A DNA stretch of 64,000 nt from Haladaptatus cibarius D43 (lineage in GTDB: Archaea > Halobacteriota > Halobacteria > Halobacteriales > Haladaptataceae), in contig NZ_JDTH01000012.1 in assembly GCF_000710615.1 (NCBI RefSeq), positions 1-64,000 on the forward strand, written 5' to 3'. Below the pieces are notes generated by a model. That model ran no database searches, had not been told where the DNA came from, and worked only from the letters and a program-made list of their open reading frames with translations. Positions within the stretch are counted from its first letter, which is position 1. Each line of letters opens with the position of its first letter. The position numbers were made by a program, and so were the translations under genes. This document shows positions 34,810 through 43,695 of this stretch, one piece after another.

Positions 34810-35982
34810 ATGCCCACTACCCGGCGAACAATTCTCCTCTACTACCTTTACCAGGCAACTCTCTCAAATGGTTTTTACCTTCCTGTCGGTATCATCTTTC
34901 TCCAACAACAACGTGGATTCGGTCTCGGTATAATTGGCTTGACACAGGGAGCATTTGGACTCGCACTTGTCTTCGCTGAAATCCCCACTGGTTATCTTGG
35001 TGATCGACTCGGCCGTCGGTCAACTCTCGCACTTTCAAGCGTTATCACCACTCTCGTCATGGCCTTGTATACCGTTATTACCACACCAACTGCCTATGTT
35101 CTTCTGTATATATTATGGGCAATTGGATGGAGTCTTGAGTCTGGTACTGGATCGGCGTGGCTCTATGAGATTCTCTCTGAACGTCTTGACTCCGACGAGT
35201 TTGCGCGAGTTCGTGGCCGTGGCAGTACCGTCTCACTCCTTGTTTCAGCCATTAGTGCCGTCATTGCTGGCGTCTTGGTTACCGTAGCGTGGCCGCTGCC
35301 GTTCGTTGCAGCCGCAACTCTCTCCGCTGCTGGTCTGCCTGTCCTTGTGGCTCTTCCTACAGCGACTGTCGACACACGTCGTCTAACGCTTGTCGATGGT
35401 CTTCGGACACTTTCAACCACTGTTACTGACCCTGGTCTCCGGTGGTTCATTGTCTACTCTGCCATTTTCTATGCACTCTTTGACGTCCTCCGCGCCTTCG
35501 AACAGCCTGCTGTGACAGGTGTGGGTGTTCCGGTTGCCGCACTTGGCGTCCTCTATGCAGGTCTCAAACTGGTTTCTGCGTGTTCGGCTGCAGCGACCGG
35601 CTGGTTTGCCAACCGATTTGGTGTAAGCAACTCGTTCCGTCTTCTCATCCCTGTTGTTGGCATCGCATTTCTTCTGGTTGGAATTTTACCCGTCGTTGTT
35701 ATTCCGGTTGTTTTCCTCATCCGAGCGATACAGAGTATCGTCCAGCCGCTGCGGGCACAATACGTGAACGACCGAGCAGACGATGTGGGACGAGCGACAG
35801 TCTTATCTGGCGTTTCGATGGCTCTATCTCTCGCTGGTGGTGGGGCGAATCTCGTTGCCGGTCAGTTTGCCGAACGTGTCGGTCTCATTGTATTCCTTGC
35901 AGTTGCTGGCTGTCTGTCAGTAGGTGCTGCCGGACTGCTCTGGATACGTACGACACCGGTCAGGAACGAATTCGTTCGATAA
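34810..35982 (+). CDS. Major facilitator superfamily transporter
   Basis: A 390-residue protein with about 12 hydrophobic segments. The MFS loop 2-3 signature is present, E-I-P-T-G-Y-L-G-D-R-L-G-R-R (near residues 56-70), with a weaker copy between helices 8 and 9 (G-W-F-A-N-R-F-G). The helix-4 region G-W-S-L-E-S-G-T-G-S-A-W-L-Y-E resembles drug/efflux-type members. The substrate is unknown. Codon use is less G+C-biased than the flanking cluster. Its 3' end overlaps that of the convergent regulator gene by 23 bases. Confidence 0.85.
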   Translation: MPTTRRTILLYYLYQATLSNGFYLPVGIIFLQQQRGFGLGIIGLTQGAFGLALVFAEIPTGYLGDRLGRRSTLALSSVITTLVMALYTVITTPTAYVLLYILWAIGWSLESGTGSAWLYEILSERLDSDEFARVRGRGSTVSLLVSAISAVIAGVLVTVAWPLPFVAAATLSAAGLPVLVALPTATVDTRRLTLVDGLRTLSTTVTDPGLRWFIVYSAIFYALFDVLRAFEQPAVTGVGVPVAALGVLYAGLKLVSACSAAATGWFANRFGVSNSFRLLIPVVGIAFLLVGILPVVVIPVVFLIRAIQSIVQPLRAQYVNDRADDVGRATVLSGVSMALSLAGGGANLVAGQFAERVGLIVFLAVAGCLSVGAAGLLWIRTTPVRNEFVR

Positions 35983-36829
35983 TCTCTGCAGAGGTATCTA
36001 CTCGAACCAGAAGAGTTTCTCCACCTAGTTCGATACGAACCGAGAGAGTTAGCGGCTCCTCACTCGAAACAACGACTGAACGATCTGTTGCCGCAAATGG
36101 AATCGTCCACACCGGCTGATTAAGGACATCGAGCCCTCGATCGTGACAGAACGAAATGACGCCCTCATCGTACAGAATCAGTTCCCCGGCTGAGAGGAAA
36201 AATTGGTCTCCACAGGATGGACACGAACTGTATATGCTTACTACTTCCCGGTTATCTGTGTTGAATGGAATATGTGGCGGTCGGAGGACGTCGATATCTG
36301 TTCGATCTCCACACGTCCTACAGCTGCGGTTTGTGAATGCAAATTGCATTTGACGACAATATCGTTCGAACTGCGTGACCGGATCTGTCCCTGTAGGGTC
36401 AAGGGCTGGTGGAATACCCATAATCTCGTAAAGATGGTTACAGTCACTACACTGGATTCGAGCGACGCTATTTTCAAATATTGCCTCCATTGGTTGACCA
36501 CAGTAATAACAGGCTGTGTCAAGCGTGTATTTGCAGTCTACATCAGGTCGATCAAGGGTTCCAGATCGGAGTGCATGATAGACGATGCGTCCCTCCACTC
36601 GCATCTGATACCCCTCATCGACCCTCTCAACGAAGATTCCTTGAAGACGCTGTAGGTGATAATTGAAGTGGCTGCTTGGTATGTCAACAGCCGTCCGGGT
36701 CATCAGCTCGGTAAATGTGAGTATCGGTTTTGTTCCCTTCTCTACCCTCGCATCGCCTAGTGCTTTAATTATCTTCGCCCGTATCTCATCACTGATGAGT
36801 GCGAAGGGATTCAATTCACTTGACTCCAT
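35960..36829 (-). CDS. ArsR-like winged-helix regulator with zinc-ribbon C-terminal half
   Basis: ATG 36829 (M-E-S-S-E-L-N-P-F-A-L-I) is chosen, giving 289 residues; the longer frame to 36982 has no conserved features. Residues 1-85 are an ArsR-type winged helix (D-E-I-R-A-K-I-I-K-A-L-G-D ... L-M-T-R-T-A-V-D-I ... F-N-Y-H-L-Q-R-L). The rest has three CxxC knuckles: C-Y-Y-C with C-S-D-C near 120-140, C-x-T-C-G near 180 and C-P-S-C-G near 215, probably binding zinc. It may control the convergent MFS gene, by position only. Mid-length regulators of this build are frequent in haloarchaea. Confidence 0.78.
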   Translation of the reverse strand: MESSELNPFALISDEIRAKIIKALGDARVEKGTKPILTFTELMTRTAVDIPSSHFNYHLQRLQGIFVERVDEGYQMRVEGRIVYHALRSGTLDRPDVDCKYTLDTACYYCGQPMEAIFENSVARIQCSDCNHLYEIMGIPPALDPTGTDPVTQFERYCRQMQFAFTNRSCRTCGDRTDIDVLRPPHIPFNTDNREVVSIYSSCPSCGDQFFLSAGELILYDEGVISFCHDRGLDVLNQPVWTIPFAATDRSVVVSSEEPLTLSVRIELGGETLLVRVDTSAEIIERIRS

Positions 36830-37213
36830 ATACGCATCTGAGGACGCTGACCTTTCAGTATTCCTATCCGGATTGTTTGAGACAGCATCAGTATGTGACT
36901 GGGATGCCGATTCACGCCTTCTATATTTGCGAGCAGTGGGAGATAGTCCGACTTGTCTGACTCGGAAGAAAATAATGAACACCCTGTGAGCGTGAGTACC
37001 GTGCCGACAGCCCTGGTTCTAAGAACGGTTCTCCGGCGATAGCTCTGTTCCATACAAAGTAGTCCTCAGAGAAACGATAAAAGTGATTGAACCGATGACA
37101 GTCGGTGGTTTGGTGGGACACAGGTTTCGCGCGTGGCCGAGGGCGGCGACCTGTGGGATTACACTTCTGCTTATGGGTTTCCAGGCAGAAGGAGAAACCA
37201 GTGAACGCCAGAG

Positions 37214-37535
37214 TCAGCGCTCAACTGTAATTCCGATATACTGACCGAGTTCAGTCGCGACACGCTCGGTGAGTGCCGTCTCAAGAGTGCCCTGGTGACG
37301 ATCGAAATCTGCGAACTTAATCGTTGTACAGTACCAAGGAGAAACATAACTTTGCTGTGGCGTCCCGCCCGCTGCCCAGTCAGTACGAGTAATTTGAATT
37401 CCTTCTGTATGCGGTGTCGTTGTGAGGCCAACCGCAACACATTCATCAGTCCCGGATGGATGTGAATCGTCACTGAGAACGGGCCATGGGCGATAGATAT
37501 CCCCCATCTTTGAACAGTGCAGGCCCCCACCACAC
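37214..37535 (-). pseudogene. PemK/MazF-like toxin with frameshift at a G5 run
   Basis: Two frames must be joined to read the protein. From GTG 37535 the sequence gives V-W-W-G-P-A-L-F-K-D-G. After the five-G run (plus strand 37501-37505) the matching continuation is in another frame: G-D-I-Y-R-P-W-P-V-L-S-D-D, then A-V-G-L-T-T-T, S-Y-V-S-P-W-Y-C-T-T-I-K, to the stop at 37214. Removing one G restores one frame. The family is the PemK-like growth inhibitor found beside MarR-type genes in haloarchaea. It lies 24 bases after its presumed antitoxin gene. A start in the downstream frame cannot be excluded. Confidence 0.68.
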
Positions 37536-37559
37536 TTCACCGCGAACTGCGGATGGTAT

Positions 37560-37916
37560 TTAGGTGTCCTCTGACTCGGAGTCGTCGGTTGGGTTCCACT
37601 CGGTGGGATCTTCGGCTCCAAAGCGATCTGTCATTGCTCGGGCGGTCGAGCGCGTCGATGTGTAGGTTGCGAGTGCCTCATCATCACCGAGTGCCCAATA
37701 ATGGCCCCGGTGACGAACGAGATTACGCTCTTCTAATCGACCGAGGACGGCGCTGATGCTGTTTCGAAGGACGCCGGTTTCCTCGGCGATTTCTGCAGGG
37801 GTAAACGCTTGGTCGGGATGGGCCGCGAGAAACGACAGGACTTGTTCAGCATTCGTCCCGCGGTGCTTGAGGTCGTTCTCAGAGGCAGCTTCAAATGTAT
37901 CGATATCAATGGGCAT
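37560..37916 (-). CDS. MarR-like winged-helix antitoxin/regulator
   Basis: A 118-residue protein. The winged helix covers residues ~20-85: A-E-Q-V-L-S-F-L-A-A-H-P-D-Q-A-F-T-P, A-E-I-A-E-E-T-G-V-L-R-N-S-I-S-A-V-L, R-L-E-E-R-N-L-V-R-H-R-G-H-Y-W-A-L. The acidic tail (D-P-T-E-W-N-P-T-D-D-S-E-S-E-D-T) would suit binding of a basic toxin. Genes of this type precede PemK-like toxins in haloarchaea, as here. With the toxin frameshifted, it may persist only as a regulator. Promoter sequences should lie within 37917-37960. Confidence 0.78.
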   Translation of the reverse strand: MPIDIDTFEAASENDLKHRGTNAEQVLSFLAAHPDQAFTPAEIAEETGVLRNSISAVLGRLEERNLVRHRGHYWALGDDEALATYTSTRSTARAMTDRFGAEDPTEWNPTDDSESEDT

Positions 37917-38126
37917 ATGTATCTAGTTGTACTCTGCAAACATAAGTGTACGTACTGTACGTAGTGTACGAGTGGATTGAATCGCTACTTCGGATTACTG
38001 ATTCCGATAGAGAATCAACAGGTGTTGGTGACACAGGTCGCCGCCCTCGGCCACGCAGATTCGTCCACTCACCGATTCGTGCCTTCCACTTCCGGGGCTT
38101 TGCACCAATTGGCTTCCCGCCAGACG

Positions 38127-38903
38127 TTAGCCGTTCTCGAACACCGCAGACAACGATTCGACGTCGAATAGCGACCACTGATTCCCAAGCTGGTCGGCAA
38201 GTCCCTCTTCGAAGCCCGCTCTCGAAAACAACGCGAACTCTTCGATCAGTTCACCAACCTTCCACCGCACGTCGCTCGCTTTCTCTCGGAGGTCGTCAGC
38301 CAGACTCATTCCGACTGGCGTGGTCGTCCACTTACATTCGGCGAACAGTGCCGACGGCGTCCGGTCGTCGAGCGCGACGAGGTCGATTTCCTCTCCGCCG
38401 TACCACCACCGACCGATTGCGCCGTACGAGCCGTTCAACTGGTCTGTCCGAGCCAGTTTCCAGAGTGCTTCCCGACACACGTCCTCGAACGTCGTCGCAA
38501 CGAATCGGTCGAGTTCCGGCAGGATGCGGTCTTCGAGAACGAGGTTCGGCGCTTGTTCGATGCTCGAGCGATTCGGCTCGACGAACCGAAACCAGAAACG
38601 CAGAAATTCGTCACCGATACGGTAGAGCGGTCGTTTTGACTTCTTCTGATGTGCCGTTACCGGCACCTCCCGGTCGACCAGTCGGAGACGCCGCAGTCGC
38701 TGGAGATAGCCCGAAAGTGGCTCCGACCTGATGTCGGTCTGGCCCGCGATTTCGTTCGGAGTCGTGTGACCGTTCGCAATCGCTTCGAGGATGCTCATGT
38801 ATCGAGAGGGATTCCGCAGTTCCGTCCGCAGGAGGAACTCCGGTTCGTCGTAGAGAATCGACTCAAACCCTACGCAGCAGTGCAATTCCACAGGTCGCAC
38901 CAT
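38127..38903 (-). pseudogene. Archaeal ATPase/DUF234 protein, C-terminal half only
   Basis: The 258-residue open frame matches only the second half of archaeal-type ATPases: Y-D-E-P-E-F-L-L-R-T-E-L (the junction after the ATPase domain), R-Y-M-S-I-L-E-A-I-A-N-G, a winged helix (Y-L-Q-R-L-R-R-L-R-L-V-D-R-E-V), Y-R-I-G-D-E-F-L-R-F-W-F-R-F, and a DUF234 nuclease-like part with E-E-I-D-L-V-A-L and A-E-C-K-W (a D...ExK pattern). The P-loop domain is absent. It may be dead, or could express the nuclease-like half alone. A decayed N-terminal half of the same family lies at 53706, on the other side of the RiPP cluster. Confidence 0.75.
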
Positions 38904-39160
38904 CTACGGGTCCGAGTTCTTCCCGCTCTATCGGGAAAAGTGCCGACTCTCCTGCTAAAAACGCATCAATAGCGACCGTCGAATCCGTTATCGAAACTTG
39001 CCGAGCCATCTTTTCTCTGTGTTCATCGTGACCAAGAGAACGACTCTCGACGCTTCCCCGCAGTTCGATTTCAGTTCCCCGGATAGAGTTATGTTTCAAT
39101 TTTAAATCATATATGATTTCAAAGGGGTTTATGATGAGTGGGTGGAAATAGCCGGTATCG

Positions 39161-42100
39161 ATGAGTTCGGCGTTCGGCAACGAAGAGAAAAGAGTTATTG
39201 CTGGGCGTGCGCGGACGCTCCACGAACGACTGTCCGGACCGGCCAATGAATCCGGTGAAACCGCCCCGCTCGAACCGGAAGAGTTGCTCTCGGTCTGGGA
39301 GGGAAAACTGGGCGGCAAAGAGCAGTTCCGTCAACGGTTCGTCGACGCCGAGTACTCCGCATCGCAGTGTGCGACAGCGGCAGCGGCCACACGCTGGCCC
39401 GAGGATGAACCGCTCCCAGAGTGGATAGAAACCCTGGACGGACTGGTAGCCGACGTTCGGGAAACCTCGCCCGAGGCGCGGCGGCGGGCGGTCGAGGCGT
39501 ACCCCGCTCACCCGTTTACCCACCTGTTCGCGGTCGTCGTCGAAATCGCCAAAGAACACCTCGTTACCGACCTCAACGTAGAGAACGTCGATAGCGCCGC
39601 TATCGACACCATGGCAGAGTGGCTCCACGAGCGCTTTTCGAGCCGTTTCACGCGAATTTTCTACGTTGAGTTCAAGGCGTTTGTGGCCTCTCAGGATAAG
39701 GAGTTGGCCGCGGCGAATCCTGACGCATTCGAAGAGCCTCCGACCGATTACTATGAGACATTCGTCGGGAGTCTGCTGGACGGCGACCTCACGGATATGT
39801 GCCTCAACTACCCAGTCTTCGCGCGCCTGCTGACGAGGCAGGTACGGCGCTGGCGTGAAATCATCCGTGAAGTGGCTGAACGAGTTCGAACAGACCGGGA
39901 GGCGCTGTCGAAGTCGTTCGGCGGTGACACCCTCGGCAAAGTCGCCGACCTCCGACCGCTCGCAGACGATACCCACCAAGACGGTCGCGCAGTGGTTCAA
40001 GTTACCTTTGAGGGCGGAACTCGAATCGTCTACAAACCCCGGAGCGTTCGAACCGGGCAGGTGTTCTACTCGATACTGGAGCGGCTCAACGACGACTTCT
40101 CGGTGCCCGCATTCGAGTGTCCCTCGTTCATCTCTCGGGACACCTACGGCTGGATGGAGTGGATTGAGTACGAGGAGTGTCCCGACGAGTCAGCGGTTGA
40201 GCGATACTACGAGCGGGCGGGCGCGCTGATTGCGACGGCGTACGCTTTCGAGTTCACCGATTGCCACTTCGAAAATGTAGTCGTCCACGGGTCACAGCCG
40301 GTGTTGGTTGACGGCGAAACGTTCATGCACCCACACGTCGGTTCGAAACGCGGCGAGTTCGCAGACCACGTGGAGTCGTTCCTCTCCGATTCGGTCTTAC
40401 TGACTTCGATGGTTCCGTGGAGCATCGAAACGGACGACGACGAGCGGCGACCAGATTTGTCCGTGATGTCAGGCGTTGGGAATGGCTCCGATTCGGTTCG
40501 CATTTCGGTGTACAGAGGGCCGCGAGTCGAAGCAACCAACACCGACGTGATGTCGATTTCGATGGAGCATCCCGTCATCGACAGACGCGAGAACACGCCG
40601 CGCGTGGACGGTACCGAACAGCCGCCAGACGAGTACACGGACGCCATCGTCCGTGGTTTCACGGACGCGTACGGGACGCTCCAATCGCTCCACGAGGACG
40701 GACGGTTACTAGACGAAGTGGTGGACGTCGAAGAGATTCGAAACGTCGAGAACCGTTTAGTCTACCGAGCGACCCAACAGTACATGCGAGTTGTCGAGTC
40801 GCTCTGTTCCCGAGACTGTCTCCGCGACGGCGCGCGCTACTCTGTTGAAATCGACCAGTTGGCCGGGTCGTTCTTCGGCGACGATGGCTATCCCGAACGA
40901 GAGTTCCCGGTGTACGAGGCCGAGCGCACGGCTCTCGAACGACTGGACCCGCCTCGTCTGACGTGTACGCTCGACGGCGACGACCTGACGTTCGACGGCA
41001 GTTCTCTCGGTATTACGGCGAGCGAGTCGGGATTCGAGCGCGCGAAGCGACGGTTGGATTCTCTCTGCGAATCGGACAGACGCGAACAGATGCATATACT
41101 GGAAGCGTGCTTCGGGCAACACGCGCTCTCGGAACGAGGGACAGTGGCCGAATCGGCCGCCGATACGACACCTTCGACCGAGCAGACGCTTCTGGAACTG
41201 TCGGCCGACGTGTTCGACCACGTGGTCGATGCGGCAGCCGACTCCGAAGAGGGCGGGTACTCATGGCTGTGGGTCGAATCGAAGCAGAACGAGCCGTCGG
41301 GCCAACTTCGGTTACCCGACACGTCATTGGACACCGGTCGTCCGGGCATCGCAATCGCGGCGGCCGGGCTGTATGCGCAAACCGGGGAAAGTCGATTCAA
41401 AACCACCGCCGAGAAGACGATAGCGCCGCTCGCGAACCTCGTCTCGGATGATGAAATTCCGGTTGAACGAGGCGGGGCGCAGGGCGTCGGTGGGCTGCTG
41501 TACGGGTTTTCCGTACTGGCGGAGTTACTGGACGACGAAAAGATGCGAGTCTGCGCCAGACGAATCGCGGACGCTATTGGAGCAGAGTCTCCGAACGGAG
41601 ACGGTTCGAACTGCATCGCAGACGGTGTAGCCGGGACGCTCTTGGCGTTGGTCGCGGGTTACGAACGGCTCGGCGACGACCAGATGTACGAGGCAGCGGT
41701 CGCGCGCGGGGACTACCTTCTTGAGCAGTATCGCGGGACGTCTTCCGGTCGTGCGTGGACGTCAGAGCAGTCCGAGCCAGCCACCGAATTCGCGTATGCA
41801 CTCTCTCGGCTGAGCGCGGTGACGGGCGAGCGACGATTTGTAGAAACCGCCAACGAGATTGTGACTGCTGCGAACGATACCACGGACGACCGCTTGTCGG
41901 GTTCCGAATTCCGTCGCTGGTTCCCTGCGGAGACAACGTTTGAGCGGCCGTCCGGCGCGTCCGAGTGGAGGCTGACGGCTAGCGAGGGGAGTGACATAGA
42001 AGAGACGTTGCACGCGAACGATGCCCTCCGTGGTGGGAACTTCGGCCGCGTCACGCTCCTGCTCGAATCTGCTCGGTATGGAAACGAAGCGTTCGAGGAC

Positions 42101-42280
42101 GCCCGCACGTCGGCGACTGCGTGCGCTAGCCGCGCCGCAGAAACTGGGGAGTTCGCACTTCCAGGTCACTCGCCAGAACTCGTCAATCCGACGCTCTTCG
42201 ACGGCCTCGCTGGCGTTTCGTACGGGCTACTCAGAGCGTCGAATCCCACAGAGATTCCGTGCGTCCTGCGCCTTGAGTGA
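39161..42280 (+). CDS. lanM: Class II lanthipeptide synthetase (LanM) with degenerate cyclase domain
   Basis: A 1039-residue bifunctional enzyme. The N-terminal DUF4135 dehydratase, which phosphorylates Ser/Thr and eliminates phosphate to give Dha/Dhb, has its key motifs: D270-T-H272, K292 in V-Y-K-P-R, D367-C-H369-F-E-N372 and D384-G-E386. The C-terminal LanC-like toroid (about 720-1039) keeps the glycine helices (G-V-G-G-L-L-Y-G near 776, D-G-V-A-G-T-L near 822, D-G-L-A-G-V-S-Y-G near 1014). The zinc ligands are lost: W-T-S-E-Q-S-E-P replaces W-C-x-G, and L-R-G-G replaces L-C-H-G at 956-959. Dehydration without lanthionine closure is expected. The precursor-like gene at 42391 has no Cys. 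It begins the RiPP cluster. Confidence 0.92.
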   Translation: MSSAFGNEEKRVIAGRARTLHERLSGPANESGETAPLEPEELLSVWEGKLGGKEQFRQRFVDAEYSASQCATAAAATRWPEDEPLPEWIETLDGLVADVRETSPEARRRAVEAYPAHPFTHLFAVVVEIAKEHLVTDLNVENVDSAAIDTMAEWLHERFSSRFTRIFYVEFKAFVASQDKELAAANPDAFEEPPTDYYETFVGSLLDGDLTDMCLNYPVFARLLTRQVRRWREIIREVAERVRTDREALSKSFGGDTLGKVADLRPLADDTHQDGRAVVQVTFEGGTRIVYKPRSVRTGQVFYSILERLNDDFSVPAFECPSFISRDTYGWMEWIEYEECPDESAVERYYERAGALIATAYAFEFTDCHFENVVVHGSQPVLVDGETFMHPHVGSKRGEFADHVESFLSDSVLLTSMVPWSIETDDDERRPDLSVMSGVGNGSDSVRISVYRGPRVEATNTDVMSISMEHPVIDRRENTPRVDGTEQPPDEYTDAIVRGFTDAYGTLQSLHEDGRLLDEVVDVEEIRNVENRLVYRATQQYMRVVESLCSRDCLRDGARYSVEIDQLAGSFFGDDGYPEREFPVYEAERTALERLDPPRLTCTLDGDDLTFDGSSLGITASESGFERAKRRLDSLCESDRREQMHILEACFGQHALSERGTVAESAADTTPSTEQTLLELSADVFDHVVDAAADSEEGGYSWLWVESKQNEPSGQLRLPDTSLDTGRPGIAIAAAGLYAQTGESRFKTTAEKTIAPLANLVSDDEIPVERGGAQGVGGLLYGFSVLAELLDDEKMRVCARRIADAIGAESPNGDGSNCIADGVAGTLLALVAGYERLGDDQMYEAAVARGDYLLEQYRGTSSGRAWTSEQSEPATEFAYALSRLSAVTGERRFVETANEIVTAANDTTDDRLSGSEFRRWFPAETTFERPSGASEWRLTASEGSDIEETLHANDALRGGNFGRVTLLLESARYGNEAFEDARTSATACASRAAETGEFALPGHSPELVNPTLFDGLAGVSYGLLRASNPTEIPCVLRLE

Positions 42281-42358
42281 TTTAAAACAACCGACATAGT
42301 TTTTAACGATAATATTATAGACAAGTCTACATTAACACGTATTAGTATAAGTAAATTA

Positions 42359-42365
42359 TTTATAT
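42359..42365 (+). promoter_or_regulatory. TATA box of the Thr-rich precursor gene
   Basis: TTTATAT centred at 42362, in a very A+T-rich spacer. Archaeal transcription starts ~25 bases downstream, at or just before ATG 42391, so the transcript should be leaderless. The precursor can then be made at a different level from lanM. Confidence 0.55.
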
Positions 42366-42390
42366 CATAATAACTTATCTTCATGTAGCC

Positions 42391-42564
42391 ATGTCAGTGG
42401 TTCAAGCAAACAAGAACATGAGCCCCGAGATGGAGAGTTTCAAAGACAACCTCGACGCCGAGTTCACGGTCGAAGCCGGTAAAGAGGCCGCCGAAGAGAT
42501 GGTGTTCCACCTCACGACACCTACGACGGTCACGACGGTCACGACCACGACAGTGTTCCTCTAA
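42391..42564 (+). CDS. Candidate RiPP precursor with Thr-rich, cysteine-free core
   Basis: A 57-residue ORF, 110 bases after lanM. The leader-like part (residues 1-37) is charged and helical, with acidic pairs (M-E-S-F-K-D-N-L-D-A-E-F, then E-A-G-K-E-A-A-E-E-M). The end is V-F-H-L then TTPTTVTTVTTTTVFL: ten Thr, one Pro, three Val and no Cys or Ser. LanM dehydratase could turn the Thr into dehydrobutyrines; without Cys no lanthionine can form, which agrees with the zinc-less LanC domain. YcaO-type methyloxazoline formation on Thr is an alternative. A TATA box and an intrinsic-type terminator frame it as its own transcript. No homologue is recognised. Confidence 0.72.
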   Translation: MSVVQANKNMSPEMESFKDNLDAEFTVEAGKEAAEEMVFHLTTPTTVTTVTTTTVFL

Positions 42565-42600
42565 CGACGAACGAGACGACTCGGGCGGCAGAGTCGCTAC

Positions 42601-42624
42601 CGCGACGAAACAGTCGCGTTTTTT
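42601..42624 (+). terminator. Stem-loop plus T6 after the Thr-rich precursor gene
   Basis: CGCGAC, loop GAAACA, GTCGCG, followed by TTTTTT (42619-42624). It lies 37 bases after the precursor stop and 142 bases before the sagB start. It should end the precursor transcript or reduce read-through. Confidence 0.65.
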
Positions 42625-42735
42625 GACGACGAAACTGATCCGCGACGAACACAACACTCGGCCGTTGAGTCCTATCACCATCATTGAGGTCATTTGAGTA
42701 AAATATCTTCTAGACTGTTCTAAAGTCGGAAGATT

Positions 42736-42742
42736 CTTATAG
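42736..42742 (+). promoter_or_regulatory. TATA box of the sagB-ycaO operon
   Basis: CTTATAG lies 24-30 bases before ATG 42766. This spacing predicts a leaderless transcript starting at the sagB ATG, and argues against the eight-codon longer start at 42742. Confidence 0.5.
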
Positions 42743-42765
42743 TGTATCTTTTATCTGTTATTATT

Positions 42766-43695
42766 ATGAAAGTGTCAGTTGAACAATTACGACAGTTCAG
42801 GAGTCAACACTACGACCCGACAAGACAATCGCCGTCGGACACCTATCTGGACAAATACTCCCAGAAAGAGTTCAGCGACGACAACATTGCCGAGCTGTTT
42901 CACGAGAACACGAAGTACACAGAAGTCGAGGATTTTCGGCTCGGCCCGTCGGCGGGGTTGTTCACGCGTGAGACGAGCTTCCAGTTCATGCAGGCGAAGC
43001 TCGCGCCCGACTACCGCGGAAAGGAGAAAATAGAACTCCCCGCACCGGAGGAGGTTGACGAACGCATCGACGCGGTCGTCGCCAGCCGCCGCAGCAACCG
43101 CGAACACACCGGCGAAGGCATTTCGCTTCAGCAGCTCTCGACACTGCTGCAACACAGTTGCGGGAAGACCGGTGAGAAAGCAGTCGGCGAACCGGAAGAG
43201 GGCGACCCCGTGACGAAGAAGTTCCGCGCGTATGCGTCCGGTGGCGGGCTGTACCCTGTCGAGATTTACCTTACAATCCCGAATCCCGGTCCGAACCTCG
43301 ACGCCGGACTCTACTACTACGCATCCGAGTCCCACGCGCTTCGCGTACTCGAACGCGATGAAGACATCGGTGACCGTCTCGCGGAGACGTACGGAATCTC
43401 CGCGGACATCTACGACCCACTCGATTCGGCAGTGACGTTCACGCTAACGGGCACCATGTGGCGGTCGATGGCGAAGTACGGTCCTCGAGGCTACCGGTTC
43501 ATCCTTCAGGAGTCCGGCCACCTCGCACAAAACATGCTCCTATTCGCCGAGGCGATGGGTCTCGGTGCAGTACCACTCGCGGGTTACTACGACAAGAAAA
43601 TGAACGACTTCCTAAACGTCAACGGCGTCGACGAGGCTAGCTTGTACACTGTATCTATCGGTCAGGTTGACGGAGGTGAGAACGATGACGAATGA
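42766..43695 (+). CDS. sagB: SagB-type FMN-dependent azoline dehydrogenase
   Basis: From ATG 42766 the protein has 309 residues. A nitroreductase-like FMN domain covers about 90-305: R-R-S-N-R-E-H-T-G near 106, L-Q-Q-L-S-T-L-L-Q-H-S-C-G, the SagB hallmark A-Y-A-S-G-G-G-L-Y-P-V-E-I-Y near 160, G-L-Y-Y-Y near 185 and G-H-L-A-Q-N-M-L-L-F-A-E-A-M-G-L near 255. SagB enzymes oxidise thiazolines/oxazolines made by YcaO to aromatic azoles. It is first in the sagB-E1-like-ycaO operon, and the next gene overlaps it by 11 bases. Likely substrate: the Cys-rich peptide at 50400, possibly also the Thr-rich one. Confidence 0.9.
   Translation: MKVSVEQLRQFRSQHYDPTRQSPSDTYLDKYSQKEFSDDNIAELFHENTKYTEVEDFRLGPSAGLFTRETSFQFMQAKLAPDYRGKEKIELPAPEEVDERIDAVVASRRSNREHTGEGISLQQLSTLLQHSCGKTGEKAVGEPEEGDPVTKKFRAYASGGGLYPVEIYLTIPNPGPNLDAGLYYYASESHALRVLERDEDIGDRLAETYGISADIYDPLDSAVTFTLTGTMWRSMAKYGPRGYRFILQESGHLAQNMLLFAEAMGLGAVPLAGYYDKKMNDFLNVNGVDEASLYTVSIGQVDGGENDDE

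Noticed and set aside
38863-39009. 48-codon minus-strand ORF (M-A-R-Q-V-S-I-T-D) just before lanM
   Set aside because: It overlaps the truncated ATPase half, ends in an unrelated frame and has no visible family or ribosome site. It may be a scar but cannot be supported.
42394-42693. 99-residue minus-strand ORF opposite the Thr-rich peptide gene
   Set aside because: It is the antisense frame of the precursor gene and of the terminator region. The Arg/Asp/Cys-rich composition is typical of a shadow frame, and no promoter points toward it.
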